64,000 bases of DNA from Plantago major (lineage: Eukaryota > Streptophyta > Magnoliopsida > Lamiales > Plantaginaceae). The DNA lies in the NCBI GenBank assembly GCA_026545765.1, contig CM048842.1, forward strand, positions 33,238,370 through 33,302,369, written 5' to 3'. Positions 37,901 to 50,290 of this stretch are shown piece by piece. The notes beneath the pieces are model-generated. The model made no database searches. It was not told where the DNA came from and saw nothing but the letters and a program-made list of their open reading frames with translations. Every line of letters begins with the position of its first letter. The stretch's first letter is position 1. A program made the translations under genes and the position numbers.

Positions 37901-39086
37901 TGCTCAAGTAAGAACGGATGTGTGCTTTGGACCATGGTAGGAATAGGGTCACTCACTTCTTGAATAAGAATGTTCTCTGGCATCTTGATATCAATCTCAC
38001 CTTCATTATCACCGCGGACAACTCCATCACCACCCTGTAGTATCTACTATGAGAATTCTCTCGTCTCCTGAATCTCAGTTGTTAATGTACCATCGTAAAA
38101 AAAACACAAAACACACTTAATAAAATATAAAGGAAGATACAAATTACTAAAGTCAAAATTACAATAAGTGAAACAAACATTTAGTTACCTGCAGTTGGAT
38201 GTTCTTTGTAAGTCTTATGACCTCACATGAATCCCCAATTTTGGATGAGCATATTGTTGCATTAACAATATCATACCTAGACCATCATGAAACCACTGAA
38301 AGTATTTGTGTAAAGTCTCCGCCAAATACAATAATCAAATCACTGAATGGTGTGGCTAGTCGATGCATAACATTTCTCAAACTCCTATCACATGCTTCAA
38401 AACAATGCATATTGGCCATTGTAGCCTCGTCCTATATAATAAGCTTTGTTTCTTTGAGTAGACATGTTACATAAGAATCATGCATAATCTTACTGCTCAA
38501 GTAAGGACGAATATGTGCTTTGAACCATGGTAGGAATAGGATCAGTCACATCTTGAAAAATAATGTCCTCTAGCATCTTGATATCAACCTCACTATCATT
38601 ATCACCGCCGACAACTCCATCACCAACCCATAGTATCCTCTTTGAAAATTCTCTCGTCTCATGCTCGGTTGTTAACGTACCAGCTTAAAAAATACAAAAC
38701 ACACTTAACAGAATATAAAGAAAGATACAAATTAGTAAAATCAAAAATACCATAAGTGAAACAAACATTTAGTTATCTGTAGTTGCATGTTCTTTGTAAG
38801 TAAGATGATCTCACACGAATTTCAAATTTTGGATGAGCATATTGTTGCATTAACAATGTCAGATCTAGACCCTCCCGTAACCACTGACAGTATATGTCTA
38901 AAGTATCCGCCAAATACAATAACCAAACCCCCGAATGGTGTGGATGGTCGATGCATAAAATCCCCCAAACTCCTATCAAGCGCTTCAACACAATGCATAT
39001 TGGTCACTGTAGCCTCGTCCCATATAATAACCTTCGTTTCCTTAAGTATGCAGGCTGCATTAGAATCAGGCTTAATCTTAATGCAT
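37901..39086 (-). repeat. Direct tandem duplication (about 593 bp) of helicase DNA in Helitron-1
   Basis: TGCTCAAGTAAG begins both 37901 and 38494. The two blocks stay alignable through GTGCTTTG, CATGGTAGGAATAG, CATCTTGATATCAA and the helicase-coding part up to about 38493 and 39086. The right copy is the better preserved as helicase. The left copy is shifted and full of stops. Confidence 0.8.
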
Positions 39087-39214
39087 ACCAATGGTATATC
39101 GAATCTTGATTGAGCAGTTCGGACCCTCAGAAGCATCAATGATATGATACCGATGGAATTCATTGGGAGAACTGTATCTCTTCTAGCTCTCAAAACGGAG
39201 TATAAAGTCCTCAA
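38822..39214 (-). pseudogene. Pif1-like helicase core of Helitron-1
   Basis: The frame reads NSIGIISLMLLRVRTAQSRF, then VIIWDEATVTNMHCVEALDR and FGGLVIVFGGYFRHILSV. These are the Helitron helicase motifs: the IIWDEA Walker B box and the segment that is usually GGDFRQILPV. The last is altered at the Asp and Gln positions. The Walker A part is not seen upstream. Pif1-like activity would unwind donor DNA during rolling-circle transposition. Confidence 0.85.
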
Positions 39215-39985
39215 AATATAATATCTCCTCTAGAATCAACAATGAATTATAATAAAGACGTCCTACTAAGTATGTGAGTTGACGACCTTCATTCTCCATA
39301 TCTTGTATCCGGAAAGCTAAGAACTCCCTTAGAATAAGATTTGGCATCTTACTCACAATTATGAATATTGATATACCATATGTCTTCTCCATGGACGAAA
39401 AGTAGTGGATATTGAAAAATAAGGCAGCATCGAAGAAACTTAGTTATGTGCTTCAAGTCGCCATTCATCATCTCAACCATAATATGATTTTTTGCATGTA
39501 AGTTATCGACATCACCTTCTACTATAGCAGTTACTTCTGATGCAGTAGGCAAATTGTAAGTTCGCTCATCCCCTTGGCGTCTTGCAATAAGTTGAAGGCC
39601 TACCTCACGTACATTATCAAGGAAGATGTGATCTCTGGCCATCTTGTATACTTTTGCATATGGATTGTACTCTCCCACCATAGTTTTGATCAATGTCGCA
39701 GACAACTTCATTGGTTTGGCTTTACTATAATAATAAAATAAATTATTTATCGTCCAGTATACATAATTCTAATGGATACTAAATAATATATAACGATGAT
39801 TTGTTTGAAACGAAATGTGTGAAAGATGCATAAAATTGAGTGTAGAGGTGTAAAGAAACGCACCTGAGAGCATTGCTCATGTTGCCAATTCCATGTTCAG
39901 TGTCATGTATGTAACGTTGGACGAATTTTTGGAGTTTGTCCTTCGTTGGGCAAGAGTGAGCCAATCTTGTGATCATTTTAGCCAC
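39183..39985 (-). pseudogene. Helitron-like N-terminal region of Helitron-1
   Basis: Three minus-strand frames in order (39985-39779, 39711-39349, 39392-39183) give PYAKVYKMARDHIF, RRQGDERTYNLPTASEVTAI, FQYPLLFVHGED and LILREFLAFRIQD. This is the Helitron_like_N region of plant Helitron RepHel proteins, in correct order. The catalytic HUH Rep motifs are not visible. Frame breaks separate the parts. Confidence 0.85.
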
Positions 39986-41627
39986 CTATTTTAAAGCAAT
40001 AAGGACCTTTTCGTTTATTGACTTCCTTGTCTATTTCCATCTATTGAAGTAAATGCGAAGATGTTATTGTATGCACGGATGATAGAAAAGTTATATGAAC
40101 TGAGTACCTACTGGACAAACAACTAATGCATGTAGAATATATTTTCAAAATAGTATAGTTTTGAACCTTTACACTATCATTCAAATTTATTCCATTTCGT
40201 GGAGTCTAATCTTGAGACAGTAAACGCTTGCTTATTCGATTTAGACGATTTGTTATCCATCAGGAGATTTCTAATGTAATCAATTCCAAGCAAGAACTAT
40301 GCATGTTCATCAAATAAATAAAGGTTACAATCATGCGTCACATTTCACAAGTAAAAATAATAGCTGAGAATATAGGAAAATTTTCAACATCCAGGTGTTG
40401 TTTGAAATCAAATATATAATTAAAAAAATAGCTCGAAAGATTGATCATGCAAAATCAAAAATAAAATTAGAGCATAGCGACTGCTAATGGACAAAATTCT
40501 ACATCAAATGCCTCGGTTCCTTCTATAATGAAAAAAAAGAAGACGCAAATCTATAATATGTCGACTTAAGTGATTTAATCAACGAAGAGAAATCCCATTT
40601 AATTAACTACATGTTGCCACTCAGAATTTTGAACCAATTAAACCTTCCGCACCTTCTAAAAAAATCATAAGACACAAACTTTGATGCCAAGCAATAACAT
40701 TTGCCCCGTTTATCCCTAGCAACAACATCAATACAACCCTATGTAGACTATACGTACTCAATCGTAGCATCAAAATGAGCTAATATGATATCAAGATTAG
40801 GCGGCAACCAAACTACTGCCACAATTGGCTATGGAACACCTAAAGATCTTTTACCGAACTACTTATTTTATCCTTAAAATAATGCATTAATGATCTAATA
40901 TGTTAATTTTCAATCATAACAAACTCAATATATATAAATTGACATTTATATTTAAAATGTTCCATATAGTGAGTTTATAAGATAGAAGGTAATATTTGAA
41001 TAAATAATGAGTAAAAAGTAGAAAACATGTGAGAATTCACGTAAATGTTCATAAGATGATGGGTTTTATTTAATCCAATACATTACTTTATTTTTAATTT
41101 TTAAAGTGTCCATTTGTAATCGGACACCTAAATAAATATTGATTTCTTTGATAAATGGAGGGAGTATTAATTATTTAATAAACGATCTATTTTTAAATTT
41201 GTAATATTTTAATTTATATCATTTAATAAACCTACATAATGTTTAATTTAATATATATAAATAATTTAATTATTTAATAAAATATTCAAGTTTGGTGTCT
41301 ATGGATTCGTCTTGTTGCGGTGAATCTATATATATGTTCAAAATATTTTTCAGAGTTTTGTAGATAAATATATATGAGATTAAATAAAAATTATATATGG
41401 ATTCAACATACTAAAAATAAATCATGAAAATTATATGGTGCACTATATCTTAACTACTTAAAATATTCCACAATCAACATACCAAATTTAAAATTTTAAC
41501 AACCAATCAAAATACATTTAGGAAAAAATCTGACTAATAGGAATGCTCGATAGTGCCACGTCAGCATGACACATGGCTATGCTTAGAGGGCTTCAAAATG
41601 TCTTCTTTTTATATATACTAGTTATGG

Positions 41628-41646
41628 CCCGTCGATACTCGACGGG
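41628..41646 (-). terminator. 3' terminal hairpin of Helitron-2
   Basis: The same perfect 8-bp stem and TAC/GTA loop as in Helitron-1, seven bases from CTAG. It is a transposition signal, not a transcription terminator. Confidence 0.85.
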
Positions 41647-42734
41647 TATAGTGAAAAAATATATGCTTCCTAAGAGTAGTAGTGATTCTCAATCCCGTGC
41701 CATGCAGAACTTTATAGCAAATACAATATTCCTTAAAAGTGTATGATCTTATATTCGATCTTTAGCACGATCTATGATAAGGCACACAATCAAGTTCGAT
41801 CTTTAGCACGATCTATGATAAGGCACACAATCAAGTCTTTTAAACGGGTCGAGTTCTACCAAACCCATTCCGAACCTGCACGTACCCATTCAAATAAAGT
41901 TTATTTGTCCCACTCGATCGAGTATATACCTCACCCATTCCATACCAGTAAACCATGATCCAACTCGATAAAACACAACCCTCTTGTAGTGTAATAATAA
42001 ATTTTTATAGGGGTGGGTGGGTCCTTAAACAAAAAATAATTTTTTTTACGATAAATGCGAACGGTTAAACCACCCCCACCCCTAAAAAATCACTCGACAT
42101 GTGAAAATCTATATTTATAAAATAAAAATACTTTCTTGGGGGCACAAATAAAATCACCGAAAGATGTAATACAAATGATGTTAGTGACTCTCCCAAAATA
42201 AATTTCACCATAGGATGTGATTATCCACCTGATTAATTGTGATTTATACTTTTGCATTTTATTTTTATTCGTGTTGAACGTGTTCATTTTCTAAACACGC
42301 ACCCGTTGATAATTAACAATTATCGGATGGGTACAGGTTGAGGACCCGTTTGATATTTACGGGGTTCCAACCTGTCGTGTTTTAAAATGTTTCGAATCTG
42401 GATGGACCCTAACCCATTTAAAGGCCTATTCCAATCCAGTAGTAGTATCATCTATCATATTTATGTTATTCGTATTTAAGCACTTAACACAATTATCGTG
42501 CATTTGTAACATATCATATTGATTGTTCTCATCTACTATGTCATTGGGTGCAACAACATCTTGGGGATGAAAATATTGTGCGTCGATAATATAATTAGGC
42601 ACACATGATCAATTAACTTATTATAAATTATGTTGCAAAATTATGTGGGAGCATATAATATAATAAAAATGAAATGTACAATAGACAAATGCATAAAACT
42701 TACTCGAACATATGTCTATCTTTTAGATCCCCAA

Positions 42735-43025
42735 TTAACTCATAGATTTAATCTGGAATACTCGACATATTATATATGGCCTATCTTCAGCTCTTAAGCC
42801 AAGACTCTCGACATGCCTCGTGATCTCGGACCACTTTGGATGGCCTATTTTCAACACCATCCATCTTTGTAATGATATCCCAGTCAAGTACAGGACAAAT
42901 TCATCGGAAATCTTCGGCATAACAAATTGATTATTAATCTCATCAACTACATCATTAGTCGATGCAAGAGAAAAATCAATATGAGAAATATTTTGAGTCA
43001 AGTGATGATCAGTTAAATGCTCCAA
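42735..43025 (-). pseudogene. Helitron N-terminal protein remnant in Helitron-2
   Basis: The frame holds HVESLGLRAEDRPYIICRVF, which resembles the EDRPDIVxRVF segment at the start of Helitron RepHel N-terminal regions. It is 96 residues long, with no flanking frame that continues it. Confidence 0.6.
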
Positions 43026-43711
43026 TAACTAAATATATGTGCTATCATAATGGTTGGAATATGATTACTTATTTCCCAAGTAAGTGTATTATCGAGAATC
43101 TTGATATTAATACTGTCATCATTTAATAAGTTTTATTCCCCAACATCCCGTCACTGACTTAAAATATCCACAGCAAATTCTTGCATCTCTTGAGTCTCGA
43201 TATATGACGAACAATATAGAAATGATTTTAATATGACATTAGAAAGAAGAAACAGATTGAATATAAAATAAATATAAAAGAAATATAAATTACAATACAT
43301 GCAGTTGCATGTAAATTGTAAGCTTAAACATATCACATTTGTCACAAATCCTGAAAGAACATGCGACATCTACAACCCCCTGGAACGACAAACAATATAT
43401 GTCTAAATGCTAAGTCGAAGGCGGTCCAACCCACATAAAGGCTCCCGTGGACAATTCATGGCATCCCTTAAACTCCTATTGAGCGACGGTTCCTTCTGTC
43501 ATGAGTGCCTCCTCAAATGCACGTACTTCATGAAATATCGCATAATGGGTTCGACTGGGAAGACTTTTGAAGGTCCGACCATATTACGTAGGCTAGGCCC
43601 AAGCCCAAATCGTGCCCAAGTGAACTGGGAAGGAGTTTTGAAAGTCTGATCCAGCTGCATTCGAATCCAATCCATCGAGGTTGGGTAGGGTACTCGGCTC
43701 TATTATAAAAT

Positions 43712-43857
43712 CTTAGTACTTCTTAATTAAATGTTCATTATATGATTAACTCATTTACCTTTATAGTTTGAGAGTAATTTGAGGTTTATTAAAATTGACA
43801 AATGTTGACCCAAAAAAGTCAACACGGTAAGTTGAAATCGGGGTGGAGGAGGTATAT
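43712..43857. repeat. MITE fragment inside Helitron-2
   Basis: It begins TAGTACTTCTTAATTAAATG, contains CAAATGTTGACCC and ends GGGGTGGAGGAGGTA, like a worn TACTCCCTCC-type mariner MITE. Both ends are diverged. Confidence 0.5.
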
Positions 43858-45774
43858 TAGTATGAAAGACCATATGATATAAGTGCAAATTGGATGGTTA
43901 TGCCATACACCTGGGGTGGAGAGCTAATATTTTCTTCAATTCAGGAAAAACATGACTTTTATAAGAATTTGACTTGATATATTTTGCTATTTAACATTTA
44001 TTTAAGCATGAGCTACATTTTAGAAAAATTGCTACAAATGCCTGATGTAGTCGATTTTGATCATAAATTGCCAATAATTAAGCATGAGAAATTATTTTGT
44101 TCGACTTTGACCATAAATTGCCAACATTTAAGCATGAGATTTTTTTAAAGTTGATTTTGATCGTAAATTGCTCTTATATCCTATCAGAAAAATATTTAAT
44201 ATAAATTATATTGTGAAAGTGCACTAAATAAATTTCGTAAACATATAATTTTAGTTAACTTTTTTCCAACATAATAAATAAGTAATTTATGGTTAAAATC
44301 GACCTTAAACTTTTATAAAAACTCAAATATGTTATTTGTTTTGGAAGTAGCTAGGGAATAACATTAATTAAGTGACTATATTATATTGGAATGAGAAAGT
44401 GTAAGTATGCAAATGTTATATCCCTTCTCTCTGAAAAATAACTTTAAATATTGATCTTCTTAAATTAATTTTAGCTAAAAATCACTACTAAATCACCTAA
44501 AAAGTTGTTATATGAAGTATTTCTGATACTTTTACTTATTTAACATTACATTTTATGATTTATTCTATTTATTTATATAGTTCACTCTTAAAACCTCTCA
44601 TCACCTCAATGAAAGCAAAAACTAACTGATATGAAAAATCATAGTTAATTACTTCTGTTGATCATGATGTTATATAGAGCGGTTGTAGCAATTTCTCTAA
44701 AGGTATAGATGGTTACTTTTTTGTAAAAACATTAATCAGGTATAGATGGATATCATCTCATAGGTTGTGTCTACAATCTTATTACTTTACTTATTTATTT
44801 TCAATAATAATTTATTTATTATTTTTCATAGACTTATGTGTCCAACCCCAAGAGTTAAATTCTCTTGGGGTTGAAATCCAGACGACTAAAATATTTCCTA
44901 GATTACCATGCGACAATAACAAACCAAATTTATCTACTCAATAGTGTGATTATAAAATATAGTGACTTAAATTATCAACTACACTAATATATTTGAAAAT
45001 TATAGAATTTGAAAATAAGATTCATTTATAAAGTAGTTAAATTTAAGTATATAGTAATTGAAAGGGACTGACAAATATTCGTGTTAGAAATATTAAAAGT
45101 TTTTATTAAAAATATTGGTGAATTGAATTTTTTTATGTTTAATTACAGTTATAGTTACAATCAGAAATATTAGAAGTTTTTATTAAAAATATCGGTGAAT
45201 TGAAGGCTAATTTATAAAACATTATTAGTATTATTTAAAACATTATATTTATACTTGAAAACATCAGTCATCCTCAGGTTTCTTCATATAAGTAATTAAT
45301 AATAATATTTTGAGAATTTTTTTTTTAGCAAAATGCTAATTGGAACTCTATAAGTATCTAATAGCTTCGCGCGCAATGTTTGTTAATGATAGCAAAACTT
45401 GTATGAAATTTGAACATCAAAATTATTCTTTTAGGTCCGATTTAATTATATTGCATTTATTAATTAAGATTTTTATCCAATTCATCATGCTATCATCAAT
45501 ATGGAATAATTTGGACCAATCACAATAAAAGAATTTGACAACCAAGCAAATGAATTGACCAATCACAAAATAGGGATTTGCCAAGTAATTAAATGAGGTG
45601 GATAGCCTAGAATGACTCCAAACCTTTTTTGCTTAATGTATTATATAGATAGATTGTAAATTAGTCCAATCTAACTTAAGTTAAGTACTTAATTGCACAA
45701 CTCATCATTGGGAAAAAGATATGATAAATATAAGGGGAAAAATCACGTCACTGGGATTTGAACCTCTTATGTTA

Positions 45775-46047
45775 TACTCCATCCGTCCTACAACAAATGT
45801 CATGTTTTGACTTTATGCAGTCAGCGTTTTCCAACTTTGACTCCGATTTAATCTTAAACTGTTAATGTAAAATGTTCAATTCAATTATATAATGAAACTT
45901 TAGTTGAAACTTTACTTCCTAAAGTTTCATTATATAATTGAATTGAACATTTTACGTTAACGGTTTAAGATTAAATCGGAGTCAAAGTTGGAAAACGTTG
46001 ACTGTCAAAAGTCAAAACAGGACATTTGTTGTGGGATGGAGGGAGTA
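45775..46047. repeat. Foldback MITE with near-perfect long arms
   Basis: It starts TACTCCATCCGTCC and ends GGATGGAGGGAGTA. The two arms of about 128 bases (45775-45902 and 45919-46047) are almost perfect reverse complements around a loop of about 16 bases. This is a Stowaway/mariner-type MITE with TA ends. A transcript would fold into a long hairpin. Confidence 0.92.
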
Positions 46048-46264
46048 CTTAAAGAGTGACACATGTACGCACTATATTGAAATTGAATAAGTAAACTGAA
46101 TGGATGATTTTAACTTGAATTGTGAATTGTGCACAACGATTCACTTATTATATCTTTAAAATACATTAATTCAAACTCTATACAAATCCAATTTGATTTA
46201 TATCTACATTTAACAATGTTCGAAACTACATCAGTGTTGATTCACTTATTATATATCCTTAGCT

Positions 46265-47291
46265 TCATTAGCCGAGTACCTCCTCTGCCCAGATAGGTTA
46301 GCACTTTAGATTTTCTCAGCTAAATCCTTTCCTTAATACATTGGTGTTTTTGAGGTTATAGAGTTGTCACAGTAAGTTCAACTTTGTAACGTTTCTTAGT
46401 TACTTAGTTAGAACTTGGAGAATCAATATTCCTTAATACTTTCCTCAAAGTATGGAAGTTGTTCTTACTGACCCAAGGCTTGTTACTTGTTTAAGAGAAT
46501 GAATCACTGATTAAGTCGCAACTTTGTTCTTGTGATTTAACTCCTTCACAGTATGCAAGGCTTGTTGAAGTTCAAGACATAGAACTTGTGAGCTACTTAG
46601 AAGTTGGGAGCTTGAGTCGTAACAATAAGCTTAAAAGTTAGCAAATAGGTTTGAACTTGTATGCTTGAAAGTTTAGTTCGTTGTGTGTCTCTTCAAACAT
46701 TCTAAGTGGTGATATTTATAGTGGAAAATCTTCCCGTTTGAATAGTATAGGCACTATGGGATTCAAACTATTGATATCCGAAATAGTACTACAATGAGCT
46801 TTGTCTCTTTGCAGAGACTTTCCTCTTTTATTCAGACAACTATGTCTGCGTCATTAATGCAGTGTACTATTTTATCCTGTAGTCTCAACGAATATGTGCA
46901 AGCTTCCTGAGCCTTTACACAATCCTTTCTCAGTTTCCTTTTGTCTTCAGAAGCCTGTTTTGAGTGAAACTTGTCATTGAAAGACGTTTGCTTCTTCAAG
47001 GTATCAGAGCCAAGGTATCCGATGAGACCTTTCTTCTTCTCAATTCTCAGCCAGTTGAGTTGATCTTCAAATTTGATGTCCTCCTGCTGGATGCTTGCTT
47101 CTTGGTCTTCATTAAAGGTATAAAAATCACATTCAAAAGACCTAACATCCTATACAAGATTAGCTAGCCTAACATACTCAGTAAGCTCCCTCCTTTACAG
47201 TGTTCAAATGAACTAAAAGTACTAGTTAACTTTCTGAGCTAAGATAAGTCATTAAGATTGCTGATCAAAATCTAAACAAATATTCCTAACA
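46265..47291 (-). repeat. Diverged, truncated Sirevirus-family LTR relic
   Basis: The sequence parallels the Sirevirus LTRs from their middle to the end: GTTATTCC-like repeats, AACTCCTTCACAG, GATATTTATAG, CATCCTATACAAGATTAGCTAG, GCTGATCAAAATCTAAAC and the TAACA terminus. It is much more diverged than the three other copies and lacks the TGTTGGTCC end. No internal domain lies next to it. Confidence 0.8.
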
Positions 47292-49303
47292 AATAACCAC
47301 ATTTATAAATTACTCCTTGCATCCCGCTAAACGTGTCTCACTTTCCTTTTATAAATGTCCCGTTAATATAAACTCTTTCTCATAGTAAAAAAATAAACCC
47401 CACTAAGCAATATCATTCTTATTTTATTATCCATCACTCTTACATTTTCGTTCTTTATCATTTCTATCTCCCACAACAAACAATAATTTTTTTAATTTCT
47501 TAAAAACAGTGGTGAGACACATAACAACATTTTCATTCCAAACTTTTGAAAGTAAATTTGGTCAGACAATGTGCCAAAACTGCAATGTTTAGTCATGAAT
47601 GGTTGGTCGAAAATGTAATTTACTATAGGGTTTGGGTTGAAATACGTACGATAATAATGTTGATTGGTGCTATGTTGTTGGAGAACCACTTTTATTTGAA
47701 CTCCAACAATTGTTCAAGAAATACATGTCAGTGTCCGAAAAATTATCCAAAACCTCCACCTCTATCGTGTTTAAAGACATCCGTTGTGATGGTGCGGGTA
47801 CCTCATGGAGGTTGCGACATGTAAGCGTTGTTGGTTTGACTTTTATCGGCACCACAAATCACCCCACCCATTTAAGTTTATGCATTTTGTACTTTGTATT
47901 GGTTTATATATGTTTGTAATATTAGTTCCACATGTGTTTAACAAGTACAATTGTATTCATTGAAATCATAAAAACAACAAATACCATATAATTAAAAGAA
48001 AATCACATACCAACAAACATTGACGCTAAAGGGATACACAATCCTGCAAAGAAATCAAAAATCAGCAACAAGGACTAATAAATCCCACTGGGATACATGA
48101 AACACAAAAGATAGAAACAACTGTACGCGGGCGGTTATTTACCAAAATTCTAACCGACCCGCCTATAACGGGTAGGCCAAATCATTAACCGCGGCGGGTG
48201 GGATTTTTTCTCAACCGCCGCGGGTCAGTTGACTACTTGAGGCGGGCGGATTGGCGGTTTAACGCATCAAAACAAGGACATATATGACGCATTAAAGAAA
48301 GAGACATTAGACTTCATAAGCTTAATAAACTAACCCACAACAGTAAGGGAAACATAAACATAATTCGAAGCTTTAATACAAGTGACTTAAGTACATAAAT
48401 TCCAAATATAAGTCCATGAGTATTTAAATTATGAAGGTCCTGACAAAAACTAAGATTGCAAACTAATGCCAAGAAGCAAAACAATATTCCTCATTATCCG
48501 ATCCTTTGATGGAAAAGGCAATGTGAAAAATGATAAGGAAGAAATAATTCAAAGCTAATAGATATGCAAATCCAATAAGACAAAGATACTAGAGAGATAT
48601 GATGGAAAGAATTGAGCGAAAACTAGTGGAGTTGGATTTTGTTAGTTTATAAGATTTCTCCATTTTCAAAAAGTGTTACATTTCTTTATTACTGTCAATC
48701 GTCTCGTTTGACCACAATTTACTCTTAAACGATATTAATAAATAAATTATTAAAATTATATAATGAAAATTTAGTAATTAAATTTTTATTATATGATTTT
48801 ATTAAATTATTTACTATTATCGCTATGAGTAATTTGGTCAAACTCAAGACAATTGACCGTCAAAGTCAAAATGTAATTTTCTAAAATGGAGTACTATTAA
48901 TCTATTATATAAAAAAATACATATATGCATATATAGGCGGGTCAAGGGTAGGTGGTTTCAACACCACCGCCTAAAGGCGGGTAACTATTTTTTAACTCAT
49001 GACGCTTTTTTAAAAACGCTAACCGTCGTTACGGCGGTAGTCATGGCGGTTATTTTTATGTACACTAAAAAGACATAGTAATTCGAACTCTAGTGGGATT
49101 CAGATTACTACCAGGTCGAAGTTTAATACAACAAGAATGGTCAAAGTTGAAGTGTGGTGAAATGAGAGCAAAGTCATGTCTATTTGTAGATCACGAGAAA
49201 AAATGGGCGTTAATATAATTTTATTTCTAATAATTTAAATAATATAATACAAATAAAACAAATTTCAAAAAAAAAATCTGGGTAGGGCTTCAACCATTGG
49301 GAG
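47292..49303. other. Repeat-rich intergenic DNA, no gene recognised
   Basis: A mariner-type MITE end (TACTCCTTGCATCCCGC) starts near 47306. Small ORFs exist on both strands at 47490-47920 but have no recognisable domain. GC-rich blocks at about 48125-48255 and 48935-49045 (GCGGGCGG, CGGCGGTAG) flank AT-rich DNA and may be the ends of a small hAT-like element; I could not pair them or find a TSD. ATTGGGAG at 49296-49303 is the target duplication of the next element. Confidence 0.45.
48655..48895. repeat. Foldback MITE, diverged arms
   Basis: It starts TTTCTCCATTTTCAAAAAGTG and ends TTTTCTAAAATGGAGTACTA. The arms are imperfect complements (GTCAATCGTCTCGTTTGACC against GGTCAAACTCAAGACAATTG). 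It is the same general mariner type as the MITE at 45775, but older. Confidence 0.8.
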
Positions 49304-49870
49304 TAGGTAGAAACGAAGCAGCCGAGCTTTGTAAAGCTCCTCGTTAATGAAAATATGTTCCAAGCTCGAGCTCGGCTCGAGCTCGATCGAGCTACAAAAC
49401 TTGAGCTCGAGCTCGAAGGAAATTCTTGACTCGAGCTCGCTCATGAGCTATTATTTTTTTAAATCAAGTTTTAAAGCTCGAATTTAGCTACTCATTTGCT
49501 CAAATTTAAAAAAGCTCGAATATAGCTCGGGTCAAAAGCTTGAATACAACATATTCATAAATGTCTTTACGAGAATCAAGTAAGGAAGATTCAAGCATTA
49601 CATAACAATACAAATCTCCCAGAAAGATTGAAGCATCCAGAACTATATGATTAAGCAATAACAACAATTATAAATAATAACAATTGTATACATATGATTA
49701 GAAATTTAAATCGAGTGAAACTTTTTTCGAAATTATTCGTTTCTATAAAAAAAATTGCTCGAATTTAAGTTGAGCTTCAAATATAGCTCGATTATGTTTT
49801 CGGAAGCTCGAATATTGAAAGTTTCTACCAAAGATCGACAATTTCGAATGTATATTATATATTTTTATTT

Positions 49871-49872
<2 letters not shown>

Positions 49873-49949
<77 letters not shown>
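49873..49949. repeat. (TA)n microsatellite in the inner hAT
   Basis: An uninterrupted TA tract directly before TAGTCACAAAGCCCTAG. The outer copy has the same tract in mirror position (58800-58883). Confidence 0.97.
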
Positions 49950-49952
<3 letters not shown>

Positions 49953-50027
49953 ACAAAGCCCTAGCACACTTCAATTTAATCACACACACATGGGCCGTCA
50001 TTTCCAATTCGCAGTTCTCCACCCAGA

Positions 50028-50290
50028 TTGAATCTCCTCCACCGGCCACCGCACCACGGCACCGCACCTCCTATATCTATCCATCTCTGTTGCCCGCTAT
50101 CTCCTACACGGTGCCGCACCTCCATCTCTCCACCGCTGCTCTCCTCCACCCACTCGCGCGATGCCGCTGCTCTGTACAAGAAACTTGCCGTCGTTGGTGC
50201 CAGTTTAGATGATTTCAGCTGCTTAATTTTCCCTCCCAAGTCCCAAATCGTTGGCCACTGCTCTGCTTTTTTCTTTACTTCAGTTGGATA
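50028..50290 (+). pseudogene. Captured host-gene fragment in the inner hAT (possible PPR-gene start)
   Basis: The plus-strand frame reads MNLLHRPPH, a Pro/Ser/Thr-rich leader, then SRDAAALYKKLAVVGASLDD and IFPPKSQIVGHCSAF. Codon use and GC content stand out from the AT-rich surroundings. A basic, Ser/Pro-rich leader followed by ALYKKLAVVGAS recalls the start of organelle-targeted PPR proteins, but the match is short and uncertain. The same segment occurs inverted in the outer copy (58721-58458), so it is a fixed part of this hAT family. Confidence 0.45.

Larger units (their letters stand above)
41618..45649 (-). mobile_element. Helitron-2, nested in the 5' tip of Helitron-1
   Basis: The minus-strand 5' end TCTATATAATACATTAAGC starts at 45649 and is preceded by A. 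The 3' end CTAG is at 41618-41621, followed by T, with the same CCCGTCGA/TCGACGGG hairpin at 41628-41646. The 4032-bp element carries one recognisable coding remnant (42735-43025) and is otherwise AT-rich. Sharing the 3' hairpin with Helitron-1 puts both in one family. Confidence 0.85.
35702..45653 (-). mobile_element. Helitron-1, autonomous type, decayed, split by Helitron-2
   Basis: The minus-strand 3' end is CTAG (35702-35705) with T following. The perfect 8-bp hairpin CCCGTCGA/TCGACGGG (35713-35731) lies seven bases inside it, as expected for a Helitron. The body runs right to 41617. Its first four bases, TCTA, lie at 45650-45653, on the far side of Helitron-2. The joined 5' end would read TCTATATATATAAAAAG, a typical Helitron start, preceded by A. 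It encodes Helitron N-terminal and Pif1-type helicase segments on the minus strand, all broken and partly rearranged. Confidence 0.83.

Noticed and set aside
38199..39113. Plus-strand ORFs at 38199-38474 and 38787-39113
   Set aside because: They are antisense shadows of the two tandem helicase copies and resemble each other only for that reason.
47492..47919. Overlapping ORFs on both strands near 47.5-47.9 kb
   Set aside because: No domain, no clear splice or start context, and neither strand is favoured. A captured gene fragment is possible but not supportable.
49755..49967. ORFs across the (TA)n tracts, on both strands
   Set aside because: Tyr-Ile repeats come from the microsatellite and need no protein explanation. 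The same applies at 23156-23392 and 58799-59149.
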